Below are positions 42,431-51,798 of a stretch of DNA of 64,000 bases, in pieces (the stretch's first letter is position 1; the number at the start of each line of letters is the position of its first letter). The notes under the pieces were generated by a model. The model was not told the DNA's origin. It worked only from the letters and a program-made list of their open reading frames with translations, and ran no database searches. The position numbers and the translations under genes are program-made. The DNA is taken from NCBI RefSeq assembly GCF_907164575.1, contig NZ_CAJQYY010000016.1, forward strand, positions 62,001 through 126,000, in the 5' to 3' direction. This DNA is from Paraburkholderia gardini. Its GTDB lineage: Bacteria; Pseudomonadota; Gammaproteobacteria; Burkholderiales; Burkholderiaceae.

Positions 42431-43822
42431 TCAGGCGATTTTTGCGTCGGACAGGGTCTGCTCGCGCAGCCGCATGTAGTCGAGCTTGTCGACCGGCGTG
42501 GCGCTTCGTTCACCCAGATCGTTCAGGTGAATCCGGTACGTTTCCCTCACGCTGTATGCGGCGATCGCGGAGATGACCGTGACGCCGAGCGTGATCGAGC
42601 CGATCATCACTGGAACGTTAGTCGATCCCGGCGGCGCGACGGTTGCGAACAGGGCCGGCAGCAACGCGGTAATCGTCGTGCCGATGTTCTGCGCAATCGC
42701 CATCGCGGAAACCCGCGAACGCGTCGGGAAAAGCTCCGGATAGAAGCTCGGGAAAATCGCGTTGTACCCCTGATAGACCACGCCCCACATGAGCAGCGAC
42801 ATCAGGATCGCAAGCGGCACACTGTGAATGCTGATGGCGTACAGATAGCCGAACGACAGCAGCCCTGAACCCAGCGCGCCACCGATGATGAGCGGCCGGC
42901 GGCCGATTTTGTCGGAGAGGTTGCCGACATACGGGATCACGAGCACGGCCAGGATGTTGCCGAGCACGGGAATCCACAGATAAACGCTCTTGGGAAAGCC
43001 GATCCCGTACGACGGTTGCACTGCGTAGGCCCCACCGAAAACCGTCGCGACCACCGGAATGACGTTCATCAGCGAGCAGCACGCGACGGCGATCATCTCC
43101 TTCCAGCCGAACTTGAAAGCCTCGATGATCGGCGCGCGCGGTGCGCCACCTTCGGTCTCGAAAGCCGGTGTTTCCTTGACGTCGCGACGGATGATGTAGC
43201 CCGCGATCAGAACCAGTGCGCTCAGCAGAAACGGAATGCGCCAGCCCCACGCGTTGAACGCGTCTTCAGGCATGAATCGCGCGAGCGGCAGGAACACAGC
43301 GGCCGCGAGAATCTGACCGGCCTGCACGCCCTGCAGCGTAAAGCTCGCGTAATAGCCGCGCCGCCCGAACGGAGCGTGTTCGAGAATCATCGAGCTCGCG
43401 CCCGAAATCTCGCCAGCCACCGCGAAGCCCTGGATCAGGCGCAGCACGACCAGCAGCACCGGCGCAAGCATGCCGACCTGATGGTAAGTCGGCAGCAGAC
43501 CCACGGCCATCGTCGAAAAGCCCATCATGAACATGCAGACCAGCAGCACGTTCTTGCGGCCTTTGGTGTCGCCCCAGTGTCCAAGGAAGAACGCACCGAT
43601 GGGTCGCGCGACATAACCCACGCCATACGTCGCCAGTGAAGCGACGATCGCGATCTTCGGATTGCCCGAAGGAAAGAACAGCTGCGGGAAAATCAGTGCC
43701 GCCGCGGTCGCATAGATGAAGAAGTCGTAGTATTCGAGCGCGGAGCCAATCCAGCCGCTCGCGGTCGCCTTTCGTGTCTGATGTGTGCCGTGAGGCTCAT
43801 GCTCGGTCGTGCTGCCAGCCAT
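42431..43822 (-). CDS. MFS metabolite:H+ symporter (MHS family, ShiA/KgtP-like)
   Basis: A 463-aa symporter with 12 helices. ATASGWIGSALEYYDFFIYA in the N-terminus is the MHS family signature; FLGHWGDTKGRKNVLL is the loop 2-3 motif; RLIQGFAVAGEISGASSMILEHAPFGRRGYYAS follows. Relatives take up organic acids such as shikimate, 2-oxoglutarate, citrate or benzoate-type acids. ATG 43822 is chosen; the frame is open upstream into another gene but without homology. It lies 118 bases downstream of an SDR on the same strand, so uptake and oxidation of a hydroxy or keto compound are likely linked. Confidence 0.9.
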   Translation of the reverse strand: MAGSTTEHEPHGTHQTRKATASGWIGSALEYYDFFIYATAAALIFPQLFFPSGNPKIAIVASLATYGVGYVARPIGAFFLGHWGDTKGRKNVLLVCMFMMGFSTMAVGLLPTYHQVGMLAPVLLVVLRLIQGFAVAGEISGASSMILEHAPFGRRGYYASFTLQGVQAGQILAAAVFLPLARFMPEDAFNAWGWRIPFLLSALVLIAGYIIRRDVKETPAFETEGGAPRAPIIEAFKFGWKEMIAVACCSLMNVIPVVATVFGGAYAVQPSYGIGFPKSVYLWIPVLGNILAVLVIPYVGNLSDKIGRRPLIIGGALGSGLLSFGYLYAISIHSVPLAILMSLLMWGVVYQGYNAIFPSFYPELFPTRSRVSAMAIAQNIGTTITALLPALFATVAPPGSTNVPVMIGSITLGVTVISAIAAYSVRETYRIHLNDLGERSATPVDKLDYMRLREQTLSDAKIA

Positions 43823-43940
43823 TTCTGTCTCCCATATTGATATGTAACCACGGTGATTCCATACTGCAACGTCAGCTAAAGCCAGAACTAAAACTAAAGC
43901 AAGAACAAAAGCCAAACCACGCTTAAAGCTCCGCGTCCGG

Positions 43941-44729
43941 TCAGTAATGGTGGATATGCATGCCGCCATCCACCTGAATCGCGGTGCCTGTCGTGAACGG
44001 CAGGTCGCCGGCGGCCAGCGTCGCCACCGCGCGGCCGACGTCTTCCGGCATGCCCCAGCGGTTGATCGGCGTGAAGCCCCCGGCAAGCAGATTGTCGAAG
44101 CGCTCCTGAGCGACCTGCGTCATCGGCGTACTGATCAGCCCTGGTCGCACTTCATACACCGCAATCCCGTGCGCCGCAAGCCTGAGCGCGTAAAGCTTCG
44201 AGGTCATCGCGATGGCGGCCTTCGACATGGCGTACTCGCCGCGCTCGGGCGCCGCGATCGCCGCATTCGACGACGACACGAAAATGATCGACCGCGCGCT
44301 TTCCACACCGGCCGGCTCCACTTCGAGCATCCGGCGGCTGACGGCCTGCGTGAGAAAGAACGTGCCGCGCGTGTTCACGCTGAAGTTCAGGTCGTAACTG
44401 TCGGGCGACACGTCCAGCAGATCGCCCCGCGATAAAACCGACACCCCTGCGTTGTTCACCAGCACATCGAGACGGCCGAACGCGTCGAATGCCGCATTCA
44501 CGAACCGCGGATGATCGTCGAGATCGGCAAGATCGCCTTCGACGAAAGCAACGCGCGCGGACGCGGGAAACGCCGTCCGCAATCCGTCTGCGCGAGCCGG
44601 GTCGATGCGGCGGTCGGCGACCACGACACCGAAGCCGCGCGCGGCGAGCGCAAGCGCGATGCCCTTGCCGATCCCGCCCATGCCGCCGGTTACCAGCGCA
44701 ACCCGTGAACCCGAATCCTGAATATCCAT
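43941..44729 (-). CDS. SDR-family 3-ketoacyl-ACP reductase-like dehydrogenase
   Basis: A 262-aa SDR. RVALVTGGMGGIGKGIALAL is the nucleotide-binding motif, VLVNNAGVSV the NNAG motif, and Ser in FVSSSNAAIAAPERGEYAMSK with Tyr/Lys (YAMSK) the catalytic triad. VYEVRPGLISTPMT and TGTAIQVDGGMHIHHY close the protein. ADRRIDPARAD after strand 2 has an Asp-Arg-Arg pattern, which leaves NAD or NADP preference open. It is in tandem with the MHS transporter gene (118 bases) and divergent from the IclR regulator at 44952, which probably controls both. Confidence 0.88.
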   Translation of the reverse strand: MDIQDSGSRVALVTGGMGGIGKGIALALAARGFGVVVADRRIDPARADGLRTAFPASARVAFVEGDLADLDDHPRFVNAAFDAFGRLDVLVNNAGVSVLSRGDLLDVSPDSYDLNFSVNTRGTFFLTQAVSRRMLEVEPAGVESARSIIFVSSSNAAIAAPERGEYAMSKAAIAMTSKLYALRLAAHGIAVYEVRPGLISTPMTQVAQERFDNLLAGGFTPINRWGMPEDVGRAVATLAAGDLPFTTGTAIQVDGGMHIHHY

Positions 44730-44951
44730 GACGTGCAATCTGTAGAACATCTGGGATGACCTTCCCTCGCCTGCTGCTTCGACCGTGCTTCGAGCGGGAA
44801 GACGAATCTGCACGATCAGGGTTCGTGCAGCGCATGCCGGGAAATTACGCTTTCGGGCCGTGCACGACAACGGCGCCCAGCATAAAATGCGCGCTATTCG
44901 CGCACGGCGCGCGAACTTCGCCCGTAACCCGGGTTTCTACGGAGCAGCACC

Positions 44952-45704
44952 GTGAACGACAAAGACCGAATTGCAGGTGCGACGAAGGCGCTGGCTGTCA
45001 TTGAAGCGTTCGATGAAGATCATCCCCGCATGAATCCGGCGGGCGTCGCGGAGCTGACCGGGCTGACCCGCACCGCCGCGCGCCGCTACCTGCTGACGCT
45101 CGCCGAGGCCGGTTACGCGGAGACCGACGGCCGGCTCTTCTGGCTCGCGCCGCGCGTGCTACGTCTCGGTACGGCCTGGTTCTCGTCGGCACGTCTGCCG
45201 CGTATCGCGCAGCCCTTCCTGCAGCGCATCACCGCCGCCGTGCAGGAAAGCGCATTGCTGGCGGTGCTCGATGGCGACGACGTCGTCTACGTGGCGCGCA
45301 ACGGCAGCAGCCGGGTCACGACAGTCGGCTTCGTGCTCGGCTCGCGGGCGGCTCCGCCGCTTTCGTCGGCGGGCATGATCGTGCTCGCCTACCAGCCACC
45401 CGAGCGCGTGACGGCATTCCTCGAACGATACGAACCCAAGGTGTTCACGCCGCACACGATCGTCGACAAGGCGCGCCTGCGAGCACAGATCGACCAGGTG
45501 CTTCAGTATGGCTACGCGTTGTCGGAGGAACAGCTCGAAGTCGGCATGCGGGGTGTCGCGGTGCCGCTGCGCAATCACAACGGCGTCGTGATCGGGGCGA
45601 TCAGCGTCAGCATGCAGACAGGCAAGGAGTCAGGCAGCGAAGCGCTCGCGCGCGTGCTGCCGGTGTTGCAGGAAACCGCTGCCCTGTTGCGCGCCGTGGT
45701 CTAG
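44952..45704 (+). CDS. IclR-family transcriptional regulator (PcaR/PcaU-like)
   Basis: A 250-aa regulator. KALAVIEAFDEDHPRMNPAG and VAELTGLTRTAARRYLLTLAEAGY form the winged helix; the C-terminal effector domain carries VTTVGFVLGSRAAPPLSSAG and the conserved LEVGMRGVAVPLRNHNG and AISVSMQTG. The PcaR/PcaU branch of IclR activators commonly controls aromatic-acid genes. The start is GTG 44952, just after GGAGCAGCACC. Divergence from the SDR/MHS unit (222 bases between starts) suggests that unit as its target. Its 3' end converges on the ABC ATPase gene. Confidence 0.88.
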   Translation: MNDKDRIAGATKALAVIEAFDEDHPRMNPAGVAELTGLTRTAARRYLLTLAEAGYAETDGRLFWLAPRVLRLGTAWFSSARLPRIAQPFLQRITAAVQESALLAVLDGDDVVYVARNGSSRVTTVGFVLGSRAAPPLSSAGMIVLAYQPPERVTAFLERYEPKVFTPHTIVDKARLRAQIDQVLQYGYALSEEQLEVGMRGVAVPLRNHNGVVIGAISVSMQTGKESGSEALARVLPVLQETAALLRAVV

Positions 45705-45724
45705 GCGCGCGACGCCAGGGAACG

Positions 45725-46507
45725 CTAAAGCGCCGCGTCCATGCCGATCGCCTCGACGGCCTTGCGCTGGTAACCGCCCGTCGCCAGCAGCAGGCTGCGC
45801 GTGTAATCGTTGTCCACCTGCTGCGCGCGAATCGCTTCAATACCCAGTTCCTCGACGATCTCGCCGTTGCGCATCACCGCCACGCGCGAGCAGAGAAAGC
45901 CGATCACCGCGAGATTGTGGCTCACGAGGATCATCGTCAGGTTGCGCTCGCGGTGCAGCCGTCGCAGCAGGTTGAGAATTTCGGCCTGGACAGATACGTC
46001 GAGCGCGGACGTCGGCTCGTCGAGCAGCAGCACGCGCGGCTCGACAATCAGCGCCCGCGCGATCGCCACGCGTTGCCGCTGGCCGCCCGAAAGCTGATGC
46101 GGATAGCGAAACCGGAACGCCGCGCCGAGCCCCACCTCCTGCAACGCAGCGACGATCCGGTCGTCCTGCCGGTCGATGCCGTTGATCGCCAGCGGTTCGC
46201 GCAAGGTCTGGTCGACGGTGAAGCGCGGATGCAGCGAGCCGTACGGATCCTGAAACACCATCTGCACGTCGCGGCGAAACGCGCGGCCAGCCTTTTCGCC
46301 GGACACATGCGCGCCGGTCTTCATCGTGCCCGAAACAGCGGGCACGAGACCCGTCAGCGCGCGCAGGATCGTCGACTTGCCCGAGCCCGATTCGCCGACG
46401 ATCCCGAACACTTCGCCTTCGCCCACATGGAAGGTCGCGTCGCGCACGGCGTCGAAGTAACCGGTCTTCGTCTTGAAGCGGACCGTCAGGGCGCTGACAT
46501 CGATCAT
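45725..46507 (-). CDS. ddpF: Dipeptide ABC transporter ATP-binding protein (DdpF/DppF-like)
   Basis: A 260-aa ATPase. Walker A GIVGESGSGKSTILRAL, Q-loop VFQDPYGSLHPRFTV, signature LSGGQRQRVAIARAL, Walker B VLLLDEPTSALD and the H-loop VSHNLAVI are all present. It is short of the usual 320+ aa because it lacks the C-terminal extension. Its ATG overlaps the stop of the upstream ATPase gene by four bases. The order X-A-B-C-D-F matches E. coli ddpXABCDF. ATG 46507 is chosen for this overlap and the normal N-terminus. Confidence 0.85.
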   Translation of the reverse strand: MIDVSALTVRFKTKTGYFDAVRDATFHVGEGEVFGIVGESGSGKSTILRALTGLVPAVSGTMKTGAHVSGEKAGRAFRRDVQMVFQDPYGSLHPRFTVDQTLREPLAINGIDRQDDRIVAALQEVGLGAAFRFRYPHQLSGGQRQRVAIARALIVEPRVLLLDEPTSALDVSVQAEILNLLRRLHRERNLTMILVSHNLAVIGFLCSRVAVMRNGEIVEELGIEAIRAQQVDNDYTRSLLLATGGYQRKAVEAIGMDAAL

Positions 46508-47382
46508 TCGAACACTCCCGGCGATTGTGCGAGCCACGCCGGGTCGCGCTTCAGCACCGCCAGTTCTTCCGGCGGATTCACGAGTGGCGGACTGGCTGCC
46601 AGCAGCCCGCGCGTATAAGGGTGCTGTGCATGCACGAGATCGCGCGCCGCGCACGTTTCCACCACGCGCCCCGCGTACATCACCACGACGCGGTCGCAGA
46701 ACGACATCACGAGCGGCAGGTCGTGACTGATGAAAAGGAGCCCCGTATCGTGCTTTTCGATCATCTCGTCGAGAATGCCGAGCACCTGCATCGAGACGAG
46801 CACGTCGAGCGCGCTGGTCGGTTCGTCGGCAACCAGAAGGCGCGGCCCGGACGACACCATCATCGCGATCATCACGCGCTGCCCCATGCCGCCCGACAGT
46901 TCGTGCGGGTAAGCATCGGCGACACGCTCGGGCGCGCGGATATGCACCGCTTCGAGCGCGGCGACGATCTTCCCGCGCATCTCGCGACGGGAAACCTTCG
47001 GGCCATGCAGCGCGAACGCTTCGGCCATCTGCTGCGCGACGGTCATCACCGGATTCAGCGAGTATTTCGGGTCCTGCAGGATCATGCCCATCTGCCGGCC
47101 GCACAGCTTGCGGCGCTTCGCTGCGGACATCGCCAGCAGATCCTCGCCGTCGAACCTGAGCGCCTTCGCGGTGCAGTGCACGGCAGGCGGCAGGAGGCCG
47201 AGCAGCGCCCGCCCCGTCAGCGATTTCCCGGAACCCGATTCGCCGACGATGCCAAGCCTCTCGCCGCGCCTGAGCGACAGCGACAGGCCGCGCACGGCGT
47301 CGACCGGCGTGCCGTCGTGCCCGCGAAAACCGATGCGAAGATCGTCGATTTCGCACAGGGGCTGCGTGGTACCGGATTGCAT
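46504..47382 (-). CDS. ddpD: Dipeptide ABC transporter ATP-binding protein (DdpD/DppD-like)
   Basis: A 292-aa ATPase. Walker A is GIVGESGSGKSLTGRALLG, the Q-loop LQDPKYSLNPVMTV, the signature LSGGMGQRVMIAMMV, Walker B LLVADEPTSALD, and the C-terminal part includes the oligopeptide-type HPYTRGLLAASPPLVNPPEEL. Two starts are possible: 47382 (GGAAG five bases upstream, and just after the permease stop) and 47394, which overlaps that stop; 47382 is preferred. It works with DdpF as a heterodimer. Confidence 0.85.
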   Translation of the reverse strand: MQSGTTQPLCEIDDLRIGFRGHDGTPVDAVRGLSLSLRRGERLGIVGESGSGKSLTGRALLGLLPPAVHCTAKALRFDGEDLLAMSAAKRRKLCGRQMGMILQDPKYSLNPVMTVAQQMAEAFALHGPKVSRREMRGKIVAALEAVHIRAPERVADAYPHELSGGMGQRVMIAMMVSSGPRLLVADEPTSALDVLVSMQVLGILDEMIEKHDTGLLFISHDLPLVMSFCDRVVVMYAGRVVETCAARDLVHAQHPYTRGLLAASPPLVNPPEELAVLKRDPAWLAQSPGVFE

Positions 47383-47383
47383 G

Positions 47384-48298
47384 TCAGCTTCCATGATGCG
47401 GGTCGAAGACGTCGCGCAGACCGTCTCCAAGCAGATTGAACGCGAGGCTCACCAGCAGGATCGCGAAGCCGGGAATCGTCGCGACCCACCACGCGTCGAG
47501 CAGCACGTTGCGGCCCGACGCGACCATGAAGCCCCACTCCGGCGCGGGCGGCTGTGCGCCGAGCCCGAGAAAGCCGAGACCGGCGACGGTCAGGATGATG
47601 CCGGCCATGTCGAGCGTCGCGCGAACGATCACCGACGACGAGCACAGCGGCACGATATACCTCAACAGGATGCGCAACCGCGACGCGCCCTGCAGACGCG
47701 CAACGTGGATGAAATCGGCCTCGACGAGCCGCAACGTCTCGGCACGCGAAAGACGTGCATACGCCGGCCACGCGGTAATCGAAATCGCGATCACCGCGTT
47801 GATGACGCCCGGCCCGAGCGCGGCGGCGAACGCCAGTGCCAGCACGATCTTCGGAAACGCGAGTGCGACGTCGGTGATCCGCATCAGCACGTTATCGACC
47901 CAGCCGCCGAAGAAACCGGCGGTGGTGCCGATCATCAGGCCCACCGGCACGACGATGACCACCACCAGGATCGCAATCGAAAGCGTGAGACGCGAGCCGT
48001 AAACCAGGCGCGAGAGAATATCGCGCCCAAGCTGGTCCGTGCCGAACCAGTGGAACGCGGAGCCCGGCGGCATGAGCCGGTCGGAAAGCACCTGCTGCAA
48101 CGGATCGTGTGGCGCGATCAGCGGGCCGATTGCCGCGATGACGATCAGCACCGCGAGAATCACGAAGCCGAATACCGACAGTGGATTGCCTGCAAAACGC
48201 TGCCAGCGTCGATACGCGAGGCCGAGCGCGGCCTGCTTGCGGGAAGCCGGCGTATCGGTCAGCAGCCAGCTTTTCCAGTGTCGGGGTGCAGCGTTCAT
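47384..48298 (-). CDS. ddpC: Dipeptide ABC transporter permease (DdpC/DppC-like)
   Basis: A 304-aa permease with an N-terminal cytoplasmic tail and about six helices. The characteristic FGTDQLGRDILSRLVYGSRLTLSI motif follows the first periplasmic loop (PHDPLQQVLSDRLMPPGSAF), and the coupling loop is FIHVARLQGASRLRILLRYIVP. The C-terminal AILLVSLAFNLLGDGLRDVFDP is typical of DppC. ATG 48298 is used; an in-frame GTG at 48343 with GGAGA upstream would add 15 residues and cannot be excluded. The gene ends one base before the ddpD start. Confidence 0.88.
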   Translation of the reverse strand: MNAAPRHWKSWLLTDTPASRKQAALGLAYRRWQRFAGNPLSVFGFVILAVLIVIAAIGPLIAPHDPLQQVLSDRLMPPGSAFHWFGTDQLGRDILSRLVYGSRLTLSIAILVVVIVVPVGLMIGTTAGFFGGWVDNVLMRITDVALAFPKIVLALAFAAALGPGVINAVIAISITAWPAYARLSRAETLRLVEADFIHVARLQGASRLRILLRYIVPLCSSSVIVRATLDMAGIILTVAGLGFLGLGAQPPAPEWGFMVASGRNVLLDAWWVATIPGFAILLVSLAFNLLGDGLRDVFDPHHGS

Positions 48299-48370
48299 CG
48301 AAAATTCCGGGGTTTCTGTAGCGTGATCGGAAGGCGGCGGCACGAAAGGGATCTCCGGGTCATCAGCGGA

Positions 48371-49441
48371 TCAGCGGGCGCGCGGATCGAACACGCGATA
48401 CAGCGCGTCCGTGAGCAGGTTGAGCGCGATGAACGTGGCGCCGATCACGAGCGTGCTGCCGAGCACGGCGTTCATGTCGGCGTTCAGCAGCGCGCCCGTG
48501 AGGTATGACCCGATGCCGGGCCACGCAAAGACGATCTCGGTCAGCACCGAGCCTTCCAGCAGATAGCTGTACGTGAGCGCGATCACCGTCAGAAGCGGCA
48601 CCGCGATATTGCCGAACGCGTGACGCCAGATCACGCGCCGCTCGGGCAGCCCTTTCGCGCGCGCGGTCGTGATGTATTCCTGGCTCAGCTGTTCGAGCAT
48701 GAACGAGCGTGTCATCCGGCTCAGATACGCAACGGAGTAGTAACCGAGAATCGCCGCCGGCAGCGCGATGTGCGAGAACGCGTTGAAGAACACGTCCCAC
48801 TCGCCGGCGATGATCGAATCGATCAGCAAACTGCCGGTGTGCGTATCGACCATCCCGTCGAACATCGGATCGATACGCCCTGGCCCCGACACCCAGTGCA
48901 GCTTCGCGTAGAACAGCAGCAGCCCCATCAGGCCGAGCCAGAATACGGGCACCGAACTGCCCACCAGACCCACGAAACGCGCGACGTGATCGATCCACCG
49001 GTTATGACGCACGGCCGCGATCACGCCGAGCGGCACGCCGACCAGCACGCCGAGTATCGTCGAGAGCGTCGCGAGTTCGAGCGTCGCCGGGAATACGCGC
49101 CGGATGTCTTCGATGACAGGATGCGCGGTCAGCAGCGACATGCCGAAGTTGCCATGCAGCACATCACGCGCGTAGATCAGGAACTGCACCACGAGCGGCC
49201 GGTCCAGACCAAGCTGAAGACGCGCGGCCGCGTAGGCGGTCGCCGACGCGCGATCGCCGAGAATCGCCAGCACCGGATCGATCGGCACCTTGCGGCCGAT
49301 CACGAACGTGACCGCGAGCAGGCCCGTGAACGTGATCACGAGCGTCACGATCCAGCGCAACAGGCGCAGCGTCCAGCGGATACCGGGGCTTCGCGCGGAA
49401 AGCGCACGCACGCGCGCGGGAGTGGTGGCAGGCGTCGACAT
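48371..49441 (-). CDS. ddpB: Dipeptide ABC transporter permease (DdpB/DppB-like)
   Basis: A 356-aa permease. The N-terminal FTGLLAVTFVIGRKVPIDPVLA segment, the DppB region NFGMSLLTAHPVIEDIRRVFPATLELA, and the coupling loop LSQEYITTARAKGLPERRVIWRHA are visible, as is the closing FIALNLLTDALYRVFDPRAR. It is somewhat longer than E. coli DppB because of an extra periplasmic stretch around WVSGPGRIDPMFDGMVDTHTG. It lies between ddpA and ddpC; a nine-base stem-loop separates it from ddpA. Confidence 0.88.
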   Translation of the reverse strand: MSTPATTPARVRALSARSPGIRWTLRLLRWIVTLVITFTGLLAVTFVIGRKVPIDPVLAILGDRASATAYAAARLQLGLDRPLVVQFLIYARDVLHGNFGMSLLTAHPVIEDIRRVFPATLELATLSTILGVLVGVPLGVIAAVRHNRWIDHVARFVGLVGSSVPVFWLGLMGLLLFYAKLHWVSGPGRIDPMFDGMVDTHTGSLLIDSIIAGEWDVFFNAFSHIALPAAILGYYSVAYLSRMTRSFMLEQLSQEYITTARAKGLPERRVIWRHAFGNIAVPLLTVIALTYSYLLEGSVLTEIVFAWPGIGSYLTGALLNADMNAVLGSTLVIGATFIALNLLTDALYRVFDPRAR

Positions 49442-49470
49442 AGGGATTCCCCGGGCAAAGGAAACGAACC

Positions 49471-49493
49471 GGCGAAGCCGCGGCGGCTTCGCC
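49471..49493 (-). other. Intercistronic stem-loop between ddpA and ddpB
   Basis: GGCGAAGCC (49471-49479) and GGCTTCGCC (49485-49493) form a perfect nine-base stem with a five-base loop. It lies in the 75-base gap directly after the binding-protein stop. Such hairpins often stabilise binding-protein mRNA and lower expression of the downstream permeases (inference). Confidence 0.5.
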
Positions 49494-49516
49494 TTCGTAC
49501 CCCTTCGCCCGATACG

Positions 49517-51124
49517 TTACTGCTTCTTCAGGTTCCGGTACGACACGAGGTCGTTGATCGGACCCACTTCAAGACCCGTCACGCCCGGGCGCGCCGCCAC
49601 CTGTGAAACCTGCTGGAACATGATCACGAACGGCGAGCGGGCCAGCATCTGCTTTTGCATCGTCTGGTACATCTCAGCGCGCTTTGTCGGCGACGATTCG
49701 GCCAGCGCCGCGTTCGTTTCCCTGGTCAGTTCGGGGATGTCCCACGAATTGCGCCACGCGAGCATCTTGTAGCTCGACTTGTCGGAGTTGTCCGGATTCC
49801 ACGCGAAGCCCTGCGCGTTGCTGTGCGGATCGATGTAATCCGCCGACCATTCGCCGATATAAATGTCATGCGAGCGCGAGCGGTATTTCGCCAGCGTCTG
49901 CTTGTTGTCGCCCGGGATGATCTGAACCTTGATGCCGCCCTGCGCCAGATTCGCCTGCACCGCTTCGGCGATTTCGCTGTACGGATAGCCGTTGCGCACG
50001 TCCATCGTCACGGAGAAACCGTTGGGGAGGCCGGCCTTGGCAAGCAGCGCCTTCGCCTTCGCGACGTCCTGATGATACGGATTCGAATTGAGCGCGCCGA
50101 GGAAGCCTTCGGGGAGGAACGTTTGGTGCACCTTGTACGTCGTCTTGGCGATGTTGGTCTGGATGCCCTTGTAGTCGATCAGCCATTTCATCGCTTCCTG
50201 GACTTCCGGCTTCGCGAGATCCGGGTTCTTGACGTTCAGTCCGAGGTACAGCAACGTCGCCTGCGGCACGGCGCTCGTATGCGCCTTGCCCGACTTCGTC
50301 AGCGCGGCGAGATCGTCCGGGCTCAGGTTGCGCGCAACGTCGACGTCGCCGTTTTCAAGCAGCAGACGCTGGCTCGATGCCTCCGGCACGTGACGCAGCA
50401 CGATGCGCTTCATCGCGAGCGGCACACGGTAGCCGTCAAAACGCTGCAGCACGATGCTGTCGTTCGCGGTCCATTTCACGAGCTTGTAGGCGCCGGACCC
50501 CGCCTCGTTCGTACGCAGCCAGTCGTTGCCGAAGTCATTGCCCTTCTGGTGCGACATCAGCAACTGCTTGTCCAGCACCGATGCCGGCCACGCGCCGAGC
50601 ACGTTCAGCACGAACGTCGGCGCATATTTCTGGTCGGTCGTGACGCTCACGGTGGAGTCGTCGATCTTCTTCACGTTGCGAAGCGCGTTGTCTTTAGTGA
50701 GGCCGATACCTTGCAGCACGGCCGCCGCACCCTTGTCGAGCAGGACCGTCCGCTGGATCGACCACGCGACGTCATCCGCGCTCAACGGGTTGCCCGAGTG
50801 GAATTTCAGGCCCGGGCGAATCTTGAACGTGAACGTCAGGCCGTCAGGGCTAACCGTCCACGACTGCGCTACGTCACCGTTGAATTTCGACGGGTCTTTC
50901 AGATCGACGCGCACGAGCCTGTCGTAGGTATTCGCCACGTACTCCTCGGGCACCAGTTCGTACACCTCGCCCGGATCGAGCGTGGTGAACTCGTCGAGGA
51001 ACGTGGCCATCACGAACATATCCTTCGGCGTCGCGGCCGCCGCGGGACCCGCTGCCATAACCGACACCGCGAGGACAGAAGCCACCGTCGCCGCTGCCAG
51101 CGCATTGCGCAAGACCAGTTTCAT
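49517..51124 (-). CDS. ddpA: Dipeptide ABC transporter substrate-binding protein (DdpA/DppA-like, SBP family 5)
   Basis: A 535-aa periplasmic binding protein. The signal peptide AATVASVLAVSVMAAGPAAA is cleaved near residue 31. Family 5 features follow: FTTLDPGEVYELVPEEYVAN, VAQSWTVSPDGLTFTFKIRPGLKFHSGNPLSADDVAWSI (typical), and NNDSD-like WNPDNSDKSSYKMLAWRNSW in the C-terminal lobe. In this operon it should bind D-Ala-D-Ala or a related dipeptide, inferred from the adjacent ddpX; the family also binds other peptides and nickel complexes. It heads the ABC part of the operon. Confidence 0.88.
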   Translation of the reverse strand: MKLVLRNALAAATVASVLAVSVMAAGPAAAATPKDMFVMATFLDEFTTLDPGEVYELVPEEYVANTYDRLVRVDLKDPSKFNGDVAQSWTVSPDGLTFTFKIRPGLKFHSGNPLSADDVAWSIQRTVLLDKGAAAVLQGIGLTKDNALRNVKKIDDSTVSVTTDQKYAPTFVLNVLGAWPASVLDKQLLMSHQKGNDFGNDWLRTNEAGSGAYKLVKWTANDSIVLQRFDGYRVPLAMKRIVLRHVPEASSQRLLLENGDVDVARNLSPDDLAALTKSGKAHTSAVPQATLLYLGLNVKNPDLAKPEVQEAMKWLIDYKGIQTNIAKTTYKVHQTFLPEGFLGALNSNPYHQDVAKAKALLAKAGLPNGFSVTMDVRNGYPYSEIAEAVQANLAQGGIKVQIIPGDNKQTLAKYRSRSHDIYIGEWSADYIDPHSNAQGFAWNPDNSDKSSYKMLAWRNSWDIPELTRETNAALAESSPTKRAEMYQTMQKQMLARSPFVIMFQQVSQVAARPGVTGLEVGPINDLVSYRNLKKQ

Positions 51125-51188
51125 ACTCGCTCCGTGAGAAGTGTTGGAGAGTCTTTAAGCGAACTGCGGATGCTGGAAACCGCATCCA

Positions 51189-51755
51189 TTACATGAGACG
51201 CAACGGGCCGCTCTCGCTGTTATCGATCAGCCGCAGCGAACGGGAACCGGGCAGCTCGTAATGCCACCATTCGCTCTTGATGTGCGTGAAGCCCGCGGCA
51301 TGCATCACGCCCAGCAGCAGCAGGCGATTGCGCTGCACATGCTCGGGCAGGCCGGGATGAAAGTGTCCGGATTCGACGGTCATCGCGTCGAATCCGGTGC
51401 CCATGTCGAGTGCGTTGCCGCTCGCGTCGAGCAGCGTCAGATCGATCGCCGTGCCGCGGCTGTGATTCGAGCCGAGGCCAAGATCGGCGATATAAGCCGG
51501 ATCGGGCAGGAAATCCCACAGCACCTGCTGCGCCTGCGGCGGCCGGTACGCGTCGAAAATCCTCAGCTTCAGGCCGACGGTCCGCGCGATTCCGACGGCT
51601 TTGCGCAAACCCGCTTCGGCAGGCGTAAGCAGCAGGCAATGCGCGGCCTTGTAGATCGGCTTGCCGGTCAGGTTGCGGTCCGTGGCGTAGACGAGGTCGA
51701 TGTCGACATCGTGCGTTTCGGGTGTGATGGGGATCAGTCGGTGGGTTTCTGTCAT
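51189..51755 (-). CDS. ddpX: D-Ala-D-Ala dipeptidase (VanX/DdpX type)
   Basis: A 188-aa zinc dipeptidase. The catalytic Arg is in LRIFDAYRPPQAQQVLW, the SxHxxGxAxD zinc motif is GSNHSRGTAIDL, and the C-terminal ExxH is in KSEWWHYELPG. All the residues that define VanX/DdpX enzymes are therefore present. The enzyme hydrolyses D-Ala-D-Ala in the cytoplasm, releasing D-Ala for peptidoglycan reuse or catabolism. ATG 51755 gives MTETHRLIPITPETHDV, the standard start. It lies between the RpiR gene and ddpA, giving the same X-A-B-C-D-F order as in E. coli. Confidence 0.9.
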   Translation of the reverse strand: MTETHRLIPITPETHDVDIDLVYATDRNLTGKPIYKAAHCLLLTPAEAGLRKAVGIARTVGLKLRIFDAYRPPQAQQVLWDFLPDPAYIADLGLGSNHSRGTAIDLTLLDASGNALDMGTGFDAMTVESGHFHPGLPEHVQRNRLLLLGVMHAAGFTHIKSEWWHYELPGSRSLRLIDNSESGPLRLM

Positions 51756-51798
51756 GGGGTGCGCGTGGATGGTTTCAGCCTGAACATGGCAAAACGGG

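Noticed and set aside
43860-43925. A/T-biased tandem-like stretch of repeated GCTTT and GTTCT words (minus strand) between SDR and MHS genes
   Set aside because: The repeat units are irregular and not conserved in spacing. The apparent Leu/Val/Ala-rich translation upstream of the MHS gene has no homology, so it is treated as low-complexity leader sequence.
43822-44086. The MHS transporter frame continuing upstream into the SDR gene
   Set aside because: The extra 88 residues are the SDR gene read in another frame; the MAGSTTEHEP start at 43822 is normal for the family.
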